Of a stretch of 64,000 nt of DNA, positions 33,654 to 42,772 are shown one piece after another; within the stretch, counting starts at the first letter, position 1, and each line of letters begins with the position of its first letter. Under the pieces are notes generated by a model. It searched no databases. It saw only the letters and a program-made list of their open reading frames with translations, and had not been told where the DNA came from. This DNA comes from Lachnoclostridium sp. UBA1175 (GTDB taxonomy: Bacteria > Bacillota > Clostridia > Lachnospirales > Lachnospiraceae). The translations under genes were made by a program, and so were the position numbers. The DNA lies in NCBI GenBank assembly GCA_002311665.1, contig DBYX01000018.1, positions 27,005-91,004 of the forward strand. Reading direction: 5' to 3'.

Positions 33654-34900
33654 TTGATCACCTCCGTCGCACACACGGTGATGTCCACCCCCGACCCGGA
33701 GAGGAACCTCACGAAATTTTTCACGACACCGGTGTTCATATACGCCGAGGAAACCCCGAGGGTCAGCTGATCCCCATAACCGAACATGGTGGAGAAGATC
33801 GTGTTGGTACTGCAGAAGCCGCTGTAATTCGCAATCCGCTCCCCGAGCGACTGCGGAGGCTTCTGAACCCCCATGTTGGAAAAAGTCATAGTCACCTTTT
33901 TGTTCGCTTTTTTCGTAAAATGCCGCACAACCCACTGCTTGATAAACAACGGCACCACTCTTACCGGGGCCACGTACTCCATGGTCTCAAAGCTGTCCAT
34001 CTGCTTTTTGACATTTTCCTCGGTCAGCTGACTCTTGAGAGATGTGTCAAATTCCGCTGCCAGTTCCTCCGCTGTGATCTCGCTGTCAAAGACGTGCGTC
34101 ACATTCACGCTGTTGAAGAAGTTTCGCGCAGTCTTCGAAGGGTAATAATTCCGGAGATTTACAGGCAGGGATACCGTCACCGGGAGATGACGCTTCCGGG
34201 GCGGCATTTCGTCGCGGATCGCAAGCATCCAGAGCGCCCCCAGGTAGCTCGTGAGTGAAACCTTCAGTTCCTTCGCCCTCGGAAGGATCTGCGAGGTCGG
34301 AAGATGAATCTCGAAAAACTGCAACTGATGGTACGGAAGCTTCAGTCCGCCCAACTGGTATGCCTTCTTGCGCGCCGTTCCGTGGGAGAGATTCTTGCTC
34401 CCAAAGAACTGCCGGTAACTGTCCTGGCTCAGGTCTCCCTCGGAGGCCCCGGAGTGGACGGTCACATCAGCGAGCTCATCGGGATACTTTCTTCTGAGAT
34501 AATCAAGCACGATGATATTCAGGAATTCCATCGCACCCGTTCCGTCTGCCAGAACATGAGAGATATCCAGGTTGATTCGCTTTCCGAAGTAGGTCACCTG
34601 GTAGTGCAGCATAGTTTTGGACGGAACATAGAGCAGCGGACAGATCCGATCGTCCTCCTGCTTAACCATCGGCACAAGATCGGTATCCTCCATATAGTGC
34701 CAGAAGAAACCCCGCCGGATCCTCACCTGTACCTGCGGACGGTCTTCGATCGCCGAGAGCACCGCCTGCTGCAGAAGCTCCGGATCGACATCCTCCTTCA
34801 GCGTGCAGCTGAGGCGAAACGACCTCGTGTCCCGCTTTCCCGTTGTAGCCAGAAAAACCTTAGCCACGTTGTCAATTTTGTACCAATTAGCGCTTCCCAT
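33650..34900 (-). CDS. Condensation-domain-like acyltransferase (alcohol acetyltransferase type)
   Basis: 416 residues. The HxxxDG motif SHVLADGTGAMEF places it among chloramphenicol-acetyltransferase/condensation-fold enzymes; the rest fits the alcohol acetyltransferase group. It should join an acyl-CoA to an alcohol or amine. It overlaps the upstream alpha/beta hydrolase gene by 14 bases and the downstream zinc-ribbon gene by 4, forming one transcript. Substrate unknown. Confidence 0.8.
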   Translation of the reverse strand: MGSANWYKIDNVAKVFLATTGKRDTRSFRLSCTLKEDVDPELLQQAVLSAIEDRPQVQVRIRRGFFWHYMEDTDLVPMVKQEDDRICPLLYVPSKTMLHYQVTYFGKRINLDISHVLADGTGAMEFLNIIVLDYLRRKYPDELADVTVHSGASEGDLSQDSYRQFFGSKNLSHGTARKKAYQLGGLKLPYHQLQFFEIHLPTSQILPRAKELKVSLTSYLGALWMLAIRDEMPPRKRHLPVTVSLPVNLRNYYPSKTARNFFNSVNVTHVFDSEITAEELAAEFDTSLKSQLTEENVKKQMDSFETMEYVAPVRVVPLFIKQWVVRHFTKKANKKVTMTFSNMGVQKPPQSLGERIANYSGFCSTNTIFSTMFGYGDQLTLGVSSAYMNTGVVKNFVRFLSGSGVDITVCATEVIK

Positions 34901-35795
34901 AAATTTCGCACGACACGTGCGCCGCCAGCCGCTTCATCGCCTCGCGGGCCATAGAGCCGGGCATCTGCTGATACACGTGCCATCCTTTCTCCTCAATGTC
35001 GAGTTCCGCCTTTCCCCCGGCCTGGTCGATCCGCTCCTTGAGCTTAACACTGTCATCCAGCAAAATCCCGTTTCTTCCGGCCATAATATAGACCGGCGGA
35101 AAATTCTCAAAGTTTCCGAACAGCGGGCTGAACGCCGCATCCGCCGGGTCATTGTCGCCCACATACGCCCTGGCGGAATTCATCACAAACTCTTTCGAAA
35201 GGATCGGATCGATGTCCTGATTGGTCTCATAGGACTCCGCCGTTCCGGTCATATCGGTCCACGGGCTGAACAGTAAGAGTTCCCTCGGCACCGGCTTCCC
35301 CTCCGCAAGCAGCCGCTGCGTAAGGCATAAAGCCATGTTGCCGCCCGCCGAGTCACCGGCCAGAAGTATGTGGTCCGCCGCAACATTTTCCGCAAGATGA
35401 TCCCACACGGCATTCACATCCTCCGCTGCCGCCGGGTACGGATGCTCCGGAGCCAGCCGGTATGCGAACGAATAGACCGTAAAGCCTGTCGCCATCGCAA
35501 GCTTCACCGAGAGGTTGCCCGCGTAATCCAGCCCGCCGCTGACGTACCCGCCGCCGTGGCAGTAGAGGATCACATAATCGGGATTGTGTGCCCAGACAGG
35601 GATGACCTCCTCGCAGCGGATCCTGCCGAACCGGAATCTCCGCCGCTTCACATCGCCCTTGGGCGTCGCAAGGCGGCCTGCCCAGTCGGCGAGTTTCCGG
35701 TGACGCTTAATCTCCGCCTCCGTGCCCGCTTTGCCGGCCATAAAGTTCGCGGCCTTCAACGCTTTGACCAGTGCATTACTCATCGCAGTTGCCAT
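34887..35795 (-). CDS. Alpha/beta hydrolase, hormone-sensitive-lipase family
   Basis: 302 residues. Oxyanion-hole motif YCHGGGYVSGG, nucleophile elbow AGDSAGG, acidic residue in the DPADAAFSPLFG region and His in EKGWHVYQQ: the pattern of bacterial HSL-type esterases. It is cytoplasmic. First gene of the overlapping hydrolase-acyltransferase-zinc ribbon set, so it may make or break the same ester. Confidence 0.9.
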   Translation of the reverse strand: MATAMSNALVKALKAANFMAGKAGTEAEIKRHRKLADWAGRLATPKGDVKRRRFRFGRIRCEEVIPVWAHNPDYVILYCHGGGYVSGGLDYAGNLSVKLAMATGFTVYSFAYRLAPEHPYPAAAEDVNAVWDHLAENVAADHILLAGDSAGGNMALCLTQRLLAEGKPVPRELLLFSPWTDMTGTAESYETNQDIDPILSKEFVMNSARAYVGDNDPADAAFSPLFGNFENFPPVYIMAGRNGILLDDSVKLKERIDQAGGKAELDIEEKGWHVYQQMPGSMAREAMKRLAAHVSCEIYGKR

Positions 35796-35838
35796 TCCCC
35801 CGTTTCATAATATTCGCATCATCCTTCTGCAGGACTCT

Positions 35839-36363
35839 CTAACCATGCGTCTGCATATATCTCGAAAAATCGATCTCCCTGCTCTGCTCATACTCGATAT
35901 TGTCAAGATGCTGCCGGATCCCGGCATCATCGTCACCGAGTTCACTGAGTTCTTCGGACGCGTACCACCCGTCCCTCACGAGTTTTGTGTCCGTGAACTT
36001 ATCCTTGATCAGTTCATCTGCGGACCGGTATTTTGAAAACTCCTCGCCCCAGGCGATACAGTCCCGCTCTTTATAGCGGATCTTCGGATAATTCCCGTCA
36101 ACGGCGCGGATAAACTGCGGGCAGTAGTAACCAAGAGCACGGTACTCCCTTGCGATTCTTTCCCAAAGGACAAGACGTTTTTCATCCGTAAAACCATTTG
36201 CGGAGAGTTTGATCACCATCTTTTCACCGCCGAAATCCACAAGCAGCGTCTCTCTGAAATCATCGTCTCCGTGGCTGGTGTTAATTGTTTTTATACTGTC
36301 CGGGGTACTCCCGGAGAAAAGACCCACTACCTCTTTTGCTTCCATTCCTCTGCTGTCTTTCAT
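35839..36363 (-). pseudogene. Truncated kinase-fold (APH-like) phosphotransferase
   Basis: About 174 residues. The sequence resembles only the N-lobe of aminoglycoside phosphotransferase-like proteins (GSTPDSIKTINTSHGDD then ETLLVDFGGEKMVIKLSANGF and LWERIAREYRALGYYCPQFIRAVDG). The HGDxxxxN catalytic loop and the metal-binding Asp are missing, and the C-terminal 60 residues match nothing. It is either a remnant that lost its C-lobe or a small N-lobe-only protein. The start is uncertain (weak ribosome binding site). Confidence 0.5.
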
Positions 36364-36400
36364 CCTCACATCTTTTTTACCAAACCGTCACTGCAGATGA

Positions 36401-36751
36401 TCAAGGCCTCATATACTTCTTCCGGCTGCGGATCCTTCCCCTTTGCCCGTTGATGAAACAGATCTCCGGATCCGACGGAAGATATTTTACTTCCACATCG
36501 CCCTCATCAATCCGGTCAGTCGGGCTCATAACCTCAGCCTCCACCCTGTAAACGGTTTTCCCGACAGTGTATTCATACACCGGGTTCCAGCAAGGTTCCG
36601 CATAACGGCCGATGACACGCAGTCTCTTCTCCGGATACAGGTAATGCCCGACAGCGCAACCTTTGCATCTCATTTGCAGAAGCTTTGTATACCCTGCCTT
36701 CCCGGAAGAAAACATTACGGCAGCGGTACATACATACAAAAGAACATACAT
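36401..36751 (-). CDS. Small membrane-anchored protein, DUF3592-like
   Basis: 116 residues from MYVLLYVCTAAVMF, six bases after AAAGGAGG; a longer frame is less likely. One N-terminal hydrophobic segment precedes a domain with VIGRYAEPCWNPVYEYTVGKTVYRVEAEV and VEVKYLPSDPEICFI, which resembles DUF3592. Basic C-terminus (RGRIRSRKKYMRP). Function unknown. Confidence 0.65.
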   Translation of the reverse strand: MYVLLYVCTAAVMFSSGKAGYTKLLQMRCKGCAVGHYLYPEKRLRVIGRYAEPCWNPVYEYTVGKTVYRVEAEVMSPTDRIDEGDVEVKYLPSDPEICFINGQRGRIRSRKKYMRP

Positions 36752-36831
36752 CCTATGCCTCCTTTCGGCCGCTTTGTTCTGCGAAATAAAGCGGCGGGTC
36801 ATTTCCGACAATTCCATTCGGAAAATACTTG

Positions 36832-37152
36832 TTACTTCTTCGTATACTTTGCCTCGATCAGCGTGTACGCGATCGCCAACCCGATTGACGACATCACCAC
36901 TCCGAGGATCGAAACGACAAATAAAGCCGAGTTCTGCTTAAGAAACAGGAGCGGAATTCCGAACAACTCAACGACTCCGGCGTATACGAACCAGTTGATC
37001 GCTACCGCGTGATTGTATTTTTTCACGTCAACCACTTCGGGCGGTTTTACTCCTGCGAAGAAGCCCACGGCTTTGTTCGATCTCAACGCCAGGACTCCGA
37101 TCCCGCACAGAAGTAATGCCACAACACTCCAAACAATAAACCCTGCCAACAT
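36832..37152 (-). CDS. Small membrane protein, DUF3784-like
   Basis: 106 residues from MLAGFIVWSVV, with GGGGGTGAG in front. Three hydrophobic segments (about 2-22, 50-72, 77-98) and the short motif FFAGVKPPEVVDVKKYNHAVAINWFVYAG fit the DUF3784 membrane proteins. Function unknown. Confidence 0.65.
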   Translation of the reverse strand: MLAGFIVWSVVALLLCGIGVLALRSNKAVGFFAGVKPPEVVDVKKYNHAVAINWFVYAGVVELFGIPLLFLKQNSALFVVSILGVVMSSIGLAIAYTLIEAKYTKK

Positions 37153-37309
37153 TTTACTCACCCCCAATTATTAAGTTTATATTTGATCGGCCTAACGGCT
37201 TCTGCCCATCTCATATGCTCTGCTCAGGTTTTGATCCCGGTTTGCGTCGCGAAGCTCATTTTCCCGGGAAGTGCAGTCAAATACAACAAACTCCGCCTGC
37301 TTTACCCGG

Positions 37310-37708
37310 TCATCCTTTGTTCTTCTCGCGCTCTTCGCGCTTCCTGCGGCGCTGTTCCCGGTTGTTCTTCTCGGATTCAAACAGCTCAACTGCCGCATCG
37401 GTCAGTTCGACCGGCCAGACTTTTCCGGAAGCATTGACCTTCGCCCACGGACAGAGTTTTTCATAATCATCGTCGAATACGATCGTATACGGCGGGCCGC
37501 AGCGGTCATTTACGTCCGTATACAAATGTCGCCCCTCTATGATGAACCGATATGTATCATGGTCGCTCATACCGTCTTCAAGAAGGTCATATGTCTCCTT
37601 TGTGATCTCGTACAGATCATAGTATCCGCACCCGCTTCGCTCCGCCGTGTATATTCCGCTCTCCTCGTCGTAGCAAGCTTTCCAGCCATCACCCTGTTTA
37701 AACTCCAT
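37310..37708 (-). CDS. WKACYD-family protein, copy 1 (immunity-like)
   Basis: 132 residues from MEFKQGDGWKACYD, with GGGGAGA upstream. Copy 1 of a family of three in this patch; copies 1 and 3 (40941-41402) share GWKACYD, YTAE, GYYDLYEI, EGRHLY/TGRHLY, DEDY/DDDY, CPWA and ESEKxNxEQR. The C-terminus is Arg/Lys/Glu-rich. Small size, acidity and company of other immunity-type genes suggest an immunity protein, but no family was recognised. The same-strand frame downstream (37192-37310) has no supported gene. Confidence 0.7.
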   Translation of the reverse strand: MEFKQGDGWKACYDEESGIYTAERSGCGYYDLYEITKETYDLLEDGMSDHDTYRFIIEGRHLYTDVNDRCGPPYTIVFDDDYEKLCPWAKVNASGKVWPVELTDAAVELFESEKNNREQRRRKREEREKNKG

Positions 37709-37773
37709 AGTGTCTCCCCGTTCCATCCAGGATCCTCTCTGCTCATAGTCCCGTCACCGACAGCCCGGGCCGG

Positions 37774-38206
37774 TCATAACACGCCCGGTTCGAGTATTGT
37801 CAGTTTCGGAGCGTCGCAATCGATCTCCATCTGCGCTCCGACCGGAAGTACTGTCATGGGCGTTCTGTGAATGTAATCCACGTTCTCCACGATCGCCATA
37901 TCCGGCCTGTGTACTTCCCGGCAGATGACCTGAAAAAGTGTTTCCCTGCTGTCATCGTCAAGCGGTCCCGTAAGGATCGCTTTGGCCTTGTCGAATGCGC
38001 CCGCGGCTGCAAATGCCCGAAGCTCGTGCAACCCTGCCACCTTACAGTCGTAAACATTACAGTGCTCCAGCGCAATGATCGAATCTTCTCTTCCCCAGCA
38101 TATATCTGGGCAGCATATCCTTATCTCCGGCACGTCCGCCCGATATGGAAATAAACGCTACTTTGTCTCCCGCGTTCAGTTTTGAAGGTATGATCAGTTC
38201 TTTCAT
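37774..38206 (-). pseudogene. Remnant of an S66 LD-carboxypeptidase (MccF/LdcA-like)
   Basis: The ATG at 38206 opens a frame reading MKELIIPSKLNAGDKVAFIS then GGRAGDKDMLPRYMLGKRRF, a typical S66 start, which stops after 49 codons. The shifted frame 37774-38133 continues with the family's C-terminal end (KAKAILTGPLDDDSRETLF, then VENVDYIHRTPMTVLPVGA and LTILEPGVL). The middle of about 200 residues with the catalytic Ser is gone. So this is a deletion-frameshift relic. The intact family cleaves LD-peptides of muropeptides or microcin C. Confidence 0.8.
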
Positions 38207-38223
38207 CCTCTTATCACTCCAGA

Positions 38224-38541
38224 TTACCCTTCTGTTGCCTCATGCTTATGAACAGTCTCTTTCATCGACTCGTCGGCCTCTTCATCCCAAACCGTTCTCT
38301 CGGGGCCGAGCGTACCGTACATCGTGTTTTCAAACGAATATGTCATCTTTGCAGTCTTGATCAACCTTTCGTTGTCGATATCATCGCCGAATGAACCCAG
38401 CCGGTCATAGATGTCCTGCGTGATCTCGTAGTTGTATTGCTCACGCCCTTCCCTGCTTGTGTACATGATCTCCGCGAAGTAACGTCCGGTATCCGGATCG
38501 TAATACGCTGTCCAGTTGTTACCCTTTTTCATTGTTTTCAT
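38224..38541 (-). CDS. WKACYD-family protein, copy 2 (divergent)
   Basis: 105 residues. It shares with copies 1 and 3 the N-terminal pattern GNNWTAYYDPDTGRYFAE and YNYEITQDIYDRL, but diverges and is shorter at the C-terminus. It is probably a paralogue of the same unnamed family. The ATG follows GTGAGG. Confidence 0.6.
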   Translation of the reverse strand: MKTMKKGNNWTAYYDPDTGRYFAEIMYTSREGREQYNYEITQDIYDRLGSFGDDIDNERLIKTAKMTYSFENTMYGTLGPERTVWDEEADESMKETVHKHEATEG

Positions 38542-38619
38542 CGTTCATTTTCCTCACAATCGACCAATGCATCATATGACACTATCACCTTTGTCTGTCA
38601 ATGTGTTCTGCTCATACTA

Positions 38620-39174
38620 TCAGTCTGTAGCTGATGCCATGATAACGATATATCTGTTTAGGCGCTTATCGTATACACTCCAGCATGCCGTGCCCCACCA
38701 TTCACGACCGTCGTCAAAATATTCCGACCAGTCCGTTGTCCACTCAAATACTTCAAGTTCATCTGTTCCCTTCGGAAACAAAGCGGAGTTGACCTTGCGA
38801 AAATCATCCGGTCCGTACCCCGATGTATGCGGAGGTTCCCAGAAGGCATACCAGTACGGTATCTGCTCTCCTTTAAGAGGATCCGGTAAATCACAGTCAT
38901 AAAACCTGTGGCCGACACGGTCTGTCCGTAATATCTCCGGCACATGCAGCAGTTCCGCCGGATTGATCTGATGTGCCTGTGCTTTCTCCATATCCGGTTT
39001 TAGCTGCATATCGAGATCTCGTTCCATCACTTTGTGCATCGCAAACAGAACAGCTTCCTGATGTGAGCGATATCCCTGATATGGCGAATCGTCTTCGATG
39101 AGACAGTAGTCAATTATGCACCTGTCGTATTTTTCTATCAGTTCGTAAAACGGATCACTTATCAATTCACGCAT
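38620..39174 (-). CDS. Hypothetical protein
   Basis: 184 residues from MRELISDPFYELIEKYDR, with GGCGGAG four bases upstream; the longer frame overlaps the CHAP remnant and is rejected. Soluble and acidic, with many aromatic residues near the end (YWYAFWEPPH and DGREWWGTACWSVYDKR). No family recognised. Its start overlaps the end of the truncated CHAP gene by 8 bases. Confidence 0.6.
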   Translation of the reverse strand: MRELISDPFYELIEKYDRCIIDYCLIEDDSPYQGYRSHQEAVLFAMHKVMERDLDMQLKPDMEKAQAHQINPAELLHVPEILRTDRVGHRFYDCDLPDPLKGEQIPYWYAFWEPPHTSGYGPDDFRKVNSALFPKGTDELEVFEWTTDWSEYFDDGREWWGTACWSVYDKRLNRYIVIMASATD

Positions 39175-39481
39175 ATTTCTCCGCCTGTAAACACCGATTT
39201 GTCTTTGCCCTAGCGCGTAATTCCTCCCACGCAATACAGCCCGCCAGATGACATGATCTGCATCCTTTAGGACGGATTGGAATCTCAAAACCCGCTTCTA
39301 TACTGCAATAGTACACGAATGCCGCACACCACAGTTTATCAGCTTCCTTCAGAGTCCAACCAGGAAACAGCCGGACAATCGGTTCCAGATTGTACTCCTC
39401 TCCTTCTCCAAATCCGTGGAACGGAATCTTCGCTTTGTTCTTTGCAATCTCTGCCAATTGTTTTCTTGTTGCCCGTTTCAT
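39167..39481 (-). pseudogene. Truncated CHAP-domain amidase
   Basis: 104 residues, very similar to the first 87 residues of the intact CHAP protein at 51666-52190 (IPFHGF, LEPIVRLFPGWTL, ADKLWCAAFVYYC, FEIPIRP, CHLAGCIAWEE). After that it runs into unrelated residues and stops, so the catalytic His half is lost although the Cys is kept. It is a relic of a duplicated or rearranged gene. Confidence 0.75.
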
Positions 39482-39550
39482 CAATCTCTCTTCTTATTTA
39501 TTCTTATTATTTTCGTTTTCATATGCTACACCCTTTCACAGTTAAACTTC

Positions 39551-39578
39551 GATTTGTCATCGTCTATAAAACTGAAAT
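39551..39578. repeat. 28-base repeat, copy A
   Basis: Matches 51635-51662 at 27 of 28 positions (begins GATTTGTCAT, ends AAACTGAAAT). Both copies lie outside genes and next to CHAP genes, but on opposite sides of them: upstream of the truncated copy here, downstream of the intact copy there. Confidence 0.8.
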
Positions 39579-39714
39579 ATACTTGCCGATTCGTCCAATG
39601 GCAAATGCTTTTCGCGGTTTTGCAGTGCAACAATAATCAAAGCTTTCTTCTTCATGATTTCGTGTCTCAACCACAGGTTACACAGCCATCGCTTCCCTTT
39701 CCACCCTCCTGCAA

Positions 39715-40395
39715 TCAGGCGCATCTTTTGCTCTCAGACAATGTAGATAAGCTCATTCTTACAACCCACCAGATCAACAGAAATGCCGCGAAAAGGCGCA
39801 CACCACACCACGTCGAAAAGGTCTTCCGAATAAACTCCAGACACACTCCTTCGGCAAAGCAAAACACCCCTGACGCAACTAGGAAAATACATGCGCCAAT
39901 CGCAAAAGCACTGTTGACGATGATTTCCAAAGCACTCTCACAGCCCCCGCCAAACAATCGGATCAAGCTGTACCACAGGAGGAATTCGGCAAGAAGAATG
40001 ACTGCGGAATCGACCAAGAAAATGCTTTTTGCCGTCGGAAGACCGTATCCAAATGCTTCCGTGGTGAACCATACGGCAAGCCCTACGACTGACAGCACCA
40101 TACATACGACGGCAGCTCTTGTCATAGTGCGTTTCTTGCCGGGATGCTCGGCTCCTGCGGAGGTCTCTCCCGCAACAGTTCTCCCGCGCTCTCCCTGCTC
40201 TCTCGGAAGCATATGGAAAACCATGATGCGCCACAGAAGAACTTCTCCGCATATCGCAATTACAAATACCGCTTCCAAGTAAGGGTTCCATTTGCCGAAG
40301 ATATCATCACCCGGCTGGGCTATGTATTGTACGACGCAATAAACCACCGTAGCAAGGATAATCACTACAGCAATGACGTTAATCACCCGCTTCAT
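39715..40395 (-). CDS. Polytopic membrane protein of unknown function
   Basis: 226 residues with about six hydrophobic segments (about 3-25, 38-62, 92-113, 125-147, 160-182, 195-215) and a basic loop with RTVAGETSAGAEHPGKK. AGGAGG precedes ATG. No family recognised. The 230 bases between it and the CHAP remnant contain only the 28-base repeat. Confidence 0.7.
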   Translation of the reverse strand: MKRVINVIAVVIILATVVYCVVQYIAQPGDDIFGKWNPYLEAVFVIAICGEVLLWRIMVFHMLPREQGERGRTVAGETSAGAEHPGKKRTMTRAAVVCMVLSVVGLAVWFTTEAFGYGLPTAKSIFLVDSAVILLAEFLLWYSLIRLFGGGCESALEIIVNSAFAIGACIFLVASGVFCFAEGVCLEFIRKTFSTWCGVRLFAAFLLIWWVVRMSLSTLSESKRCA

Positions 40396-40940
40396 AATGG
40401 GCCTCCTGTTTTTGTGTCACTTTTTTCGCTTGATTCCGGGAATCAATAATCACCCATTGAAGTACACTCATCCTGGAGACTCTTAAGGAACGAATACGTA
40501 TCATGATAATCTTTTTGATTGTATCAATGTTCCCCAGAATATTGCATACTCTGCTTTCGACCTCATTATATGTGATATAGGTTAAAAAACGACTGGCTCG
40601 ATTCCCCCCATCACTTATCCAATGATAATATGTCAACGGGGATTTTACCGATTCTCTGCCCCTTTCGACCTCTCGGAGAATATTCTCTGCGTCCAAGTCC
40701 GCGTAGTAATCATCTCCTTTGAACGAAACACTATTACCATTTTCGTGTATAGTATCTTAATCCTTTGTTACGTTTTATTTTCATTTTCTATGACAATGGC
40801 CTAGCGTTCTATCTTCCAATATAACTTGCCCACCAACAAACTGGAATTTATCTAAATGCTATTTGTTCTTTTGCGAGTATATTCAAAGATAATTCAGTAA
40901 GAAAAACCCGAAATATCGTACTATTTCAAAACTGTTAAAC
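40396..40940. other. AT-rich stretch with a possible gene fragment
   Basis: 545 bases without an intact gene. On the minus strand a frame from about 40760 to 40379 is open and reads like protein (GDDYYADLDAENILREVERG and TYYHWISDGGNRAS), but it has no ATG, no ribosome binding site at the only TTG, and runs 17 bases into the next gene. It may be the tail of a decayed gene. Confidence 0.4.
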
Positions 40941-41402
40941 TTATAGGTTCGTGTCTTTTTGTTCATTCAGTTTTTTCATTCTTTGTTCGCAATTTTGTTT
41001 TTCGGATTCAAAAACAGCCACAGCCAAATCGGTCAATTTCGGATCCCACATCTCTCGTGTTTTTTGTATGTCAGCCCATGGACAGAAAGAGGCATAGTCT
41101 TCATCAAGTGCAATATCGTATGAACCGTTGTTGTCGCTGACGCTTTTATACAAATGCCTGCCGGTATGGATCAGTTCATGGGCTTCTCTGCGATCTTTGC
41201 CTTTCGGCTTCAGTTTGTAGAATATTTCCTCGTTAATCTCATAAAGATCGTAGTAACCCTTCCAAAAGCTTTCAGCGGTATAAAGCTCCCTTTCACTGTC
41301 ATAACAGGCCTTCCATCCCGGACCTGTCTTGAAATGAAGCATCCCCTCAGAGTATTCTGCAGGAAGTCTGGCTTTTTTCTTTTCTTTAGAAGTTTTTGCC
41401 AT
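40941..41402 (-). CDS. WKACYD-family protein, copy 3
   Basis: 153 residues. A clear homologue of the protein at 37310-37708 (GWKACYD, YTAES, GYYDLYEI, GRHLY, LDEDY, CPWA, FESEKQNCEQR), with a basic N-terminal extension of about 25 residues (MAKTSKEKKKARL). Codon use is more AT-rich than in copy 1. Function unknown; immunity-type role suspected from context. Confidence 0.7.
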   Translation of the reverse strand: MAKTSKEKKKARLPAEYSEGMLHFKTGPGWKACYDSERELYTAESFWKGYYDLYEINEEIFYKLKPKGKDRREAHELIHTGRHLYKSVSDNNGSYDIALDEDYASFCPWADIQKTREMWDPKLTDLAVAVFESEKQNCEQRMKKLNEQKDTNL

Positions 41403-41509
41403 ACCTTGATCTCTCCATCGCTTGTGACAAAATAGTTTGACAAGTCAGTGCTATGACTTATGCCGGATTGCAAAGTCCCCTCTCTTCCGCTCCTTCGGCG
41501 TTGCCTGCG

Positions 41510-42763
41510 TCAGAGTTTTATCTCCTCCGGAAATGCCTCGTTCCGCATGATCCCCCACATCTTGTCGATGTAGGCAAGCGTGTAGAAATTCTCGTAGTAG
41601 TGATAGTAAAATGCACCCTTAAGCGTCATACTGTACACGCCGTCCCGAACCTCGACAAACCCGAGCAGCTTGGCGAACCACAGCTCGAAGCCGTACATTT
41701 TCCGAAGCGGTACGCCGAAGAACCGCTCGAACGCCGCGGGGTCCACCTTCGTACTGTACGCGGTCCAGAAGAGGTAGTACACCATCCGCTGCCGCCGTGT
41801 GAACCTCGTCGTGAGCGACGTCGGAAGCTTCTGCTGTGCGATCCTTTCGCAGTACGCGTCCACGGAAAATGTGTTGATCTTGAACTGTTCCTTCAACAGC
41901 GTCGTTGCCGAGCAGCCGAAGCCGAGAAAGTTGTCCCGCGTCATCGAGGAGTACCGCGCGTTCGCCTCGCTCGAGAATGTCCAGATCGTGCTGCGGTTGT
42001 AGCCCTTCGCCGCGCAGTACTTCGTGATCCGGTCGAGAAGCGCCCGCTTCTGCTTCTTCGGCATCGTCTTCACGGTGCTCTTCGTGAAAGTGAAGTCAAT
42101 GAACGGATAGATCGCGACGTGGTTGGCGCCGATGCGGAAGGCCTCGTCGATATCCGCCCTGAGATCCTCGAACGTCTGCCCCGGGAGCGCAAAGATAAAG
42201 TCCATGGAGACCGTCTCGAACCCGACCTCGGCAAGCGCCTCGCGCAACGCCTCCGGGTCAACCGCCGCGCGCCCCAGGATGCTTTGGTATCGCCCGGAAA
42301 ATGACTGGATCCCGATGCTGATCTTCGTGACGCCGGCAGCCTTCATTTTCCGCAGTATCGCAGGCTTCACGTTGTCCGGATGCAACTCCAGGCCGATGCC
42401 CTCGGTGATCGTAAAATGCTCGTTGATCGCGTCGATGATCTCCCCGAGCCGGTCTGCCGCCAGCGCGGGTGTACCGCCGCCGAAATACAGGCTTGTTACC
42501 GTCTTCTTCCCGGGATACTGCCCTCCGACCATACGGATTTCCTTAAGAAGCGCGTCGATGTAGCGGTCGCATGTCGCGCGGTCGTACTGCACCTTGCAGT
42601 AAGGGCAGAAGTCGCATATGCTCCCGCAGAACGGGATGTGCACGTACAGTCCGAGATTCTCGCACTCGCCGTACGGCAATACTTCGTCGTACTCACTTCG
42701 AAACCGGAAGGGCCGGAACGACCGGGTGAGCCACGTTCTCGTCATGTGTGTAATGATACTCAT
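41510..42763 (-). CDS. Radical SAM enzyme, HemW/coproporphyrinogen-dehydrogenase-like
   Basis: 417 residues. The cluster motif IPFCGSICDFCPYC gives CX3CX2C (Cys 46, 50, 53). YFGGGTP, ELHPDN, KISIGIQSFS and MDFIFALPGQT follow the HemN/HemW scheme. The last 150 residues resemble the HemW C-terminal domain only loosely. HemW-like proteins handle heme or act as methyltransferases, so the reaction is open. Its AAGGAG overlaps the stop codon of the upstream radical SAM gene, so the two are co-expressed. Confidence 0.85.
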   Translation of the reverse strand: MSIITHMTRTWLTRSFRPFRFRSEYDEVLPYGECENLGLYVHIPFCGSICDFCPYCKVQYDRATCDRYIDALLKEIRMVGGQYPGKKTVTSLYFGGGTPALAADRLGEIIDAINEHFTITEGIGLELHPDNVKPAILRKMKAAGVTKISIGIQSFSGRYQSILGRAAVDPEALREALAEVGFETVSMDFIFALPGQTFEDLRADIDEAFRIGANHVAIYPFIDFTFTKSTVKTMPKKQKRALLDRITKYCAAKGYNRSTIWTFSSEANARYSSMTRDNFLGFGCSATTLLKEQFKINTFSVDAYCERIAQQKLPTSLTTRFTRRQRMVYYLFWTAYSTKVDPAAFERFFGVPLRKMYGFELWFAKLLGFVEVRDGVYSMTLKGAFYYHYYENFYTLAYIDKMWGIMRNEAFPEEIKL

Positions 42764-42772
42764 ATCGTCTCC

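Noticed and set aside
40379..40696. Separate gene of 105 residues before the membrane protein
   Set aside because: Its only start is TTG without a ribosome binding site, it overlaps the next gene, and the upstream frame has no ATG. I describe it as a possible fragment only.
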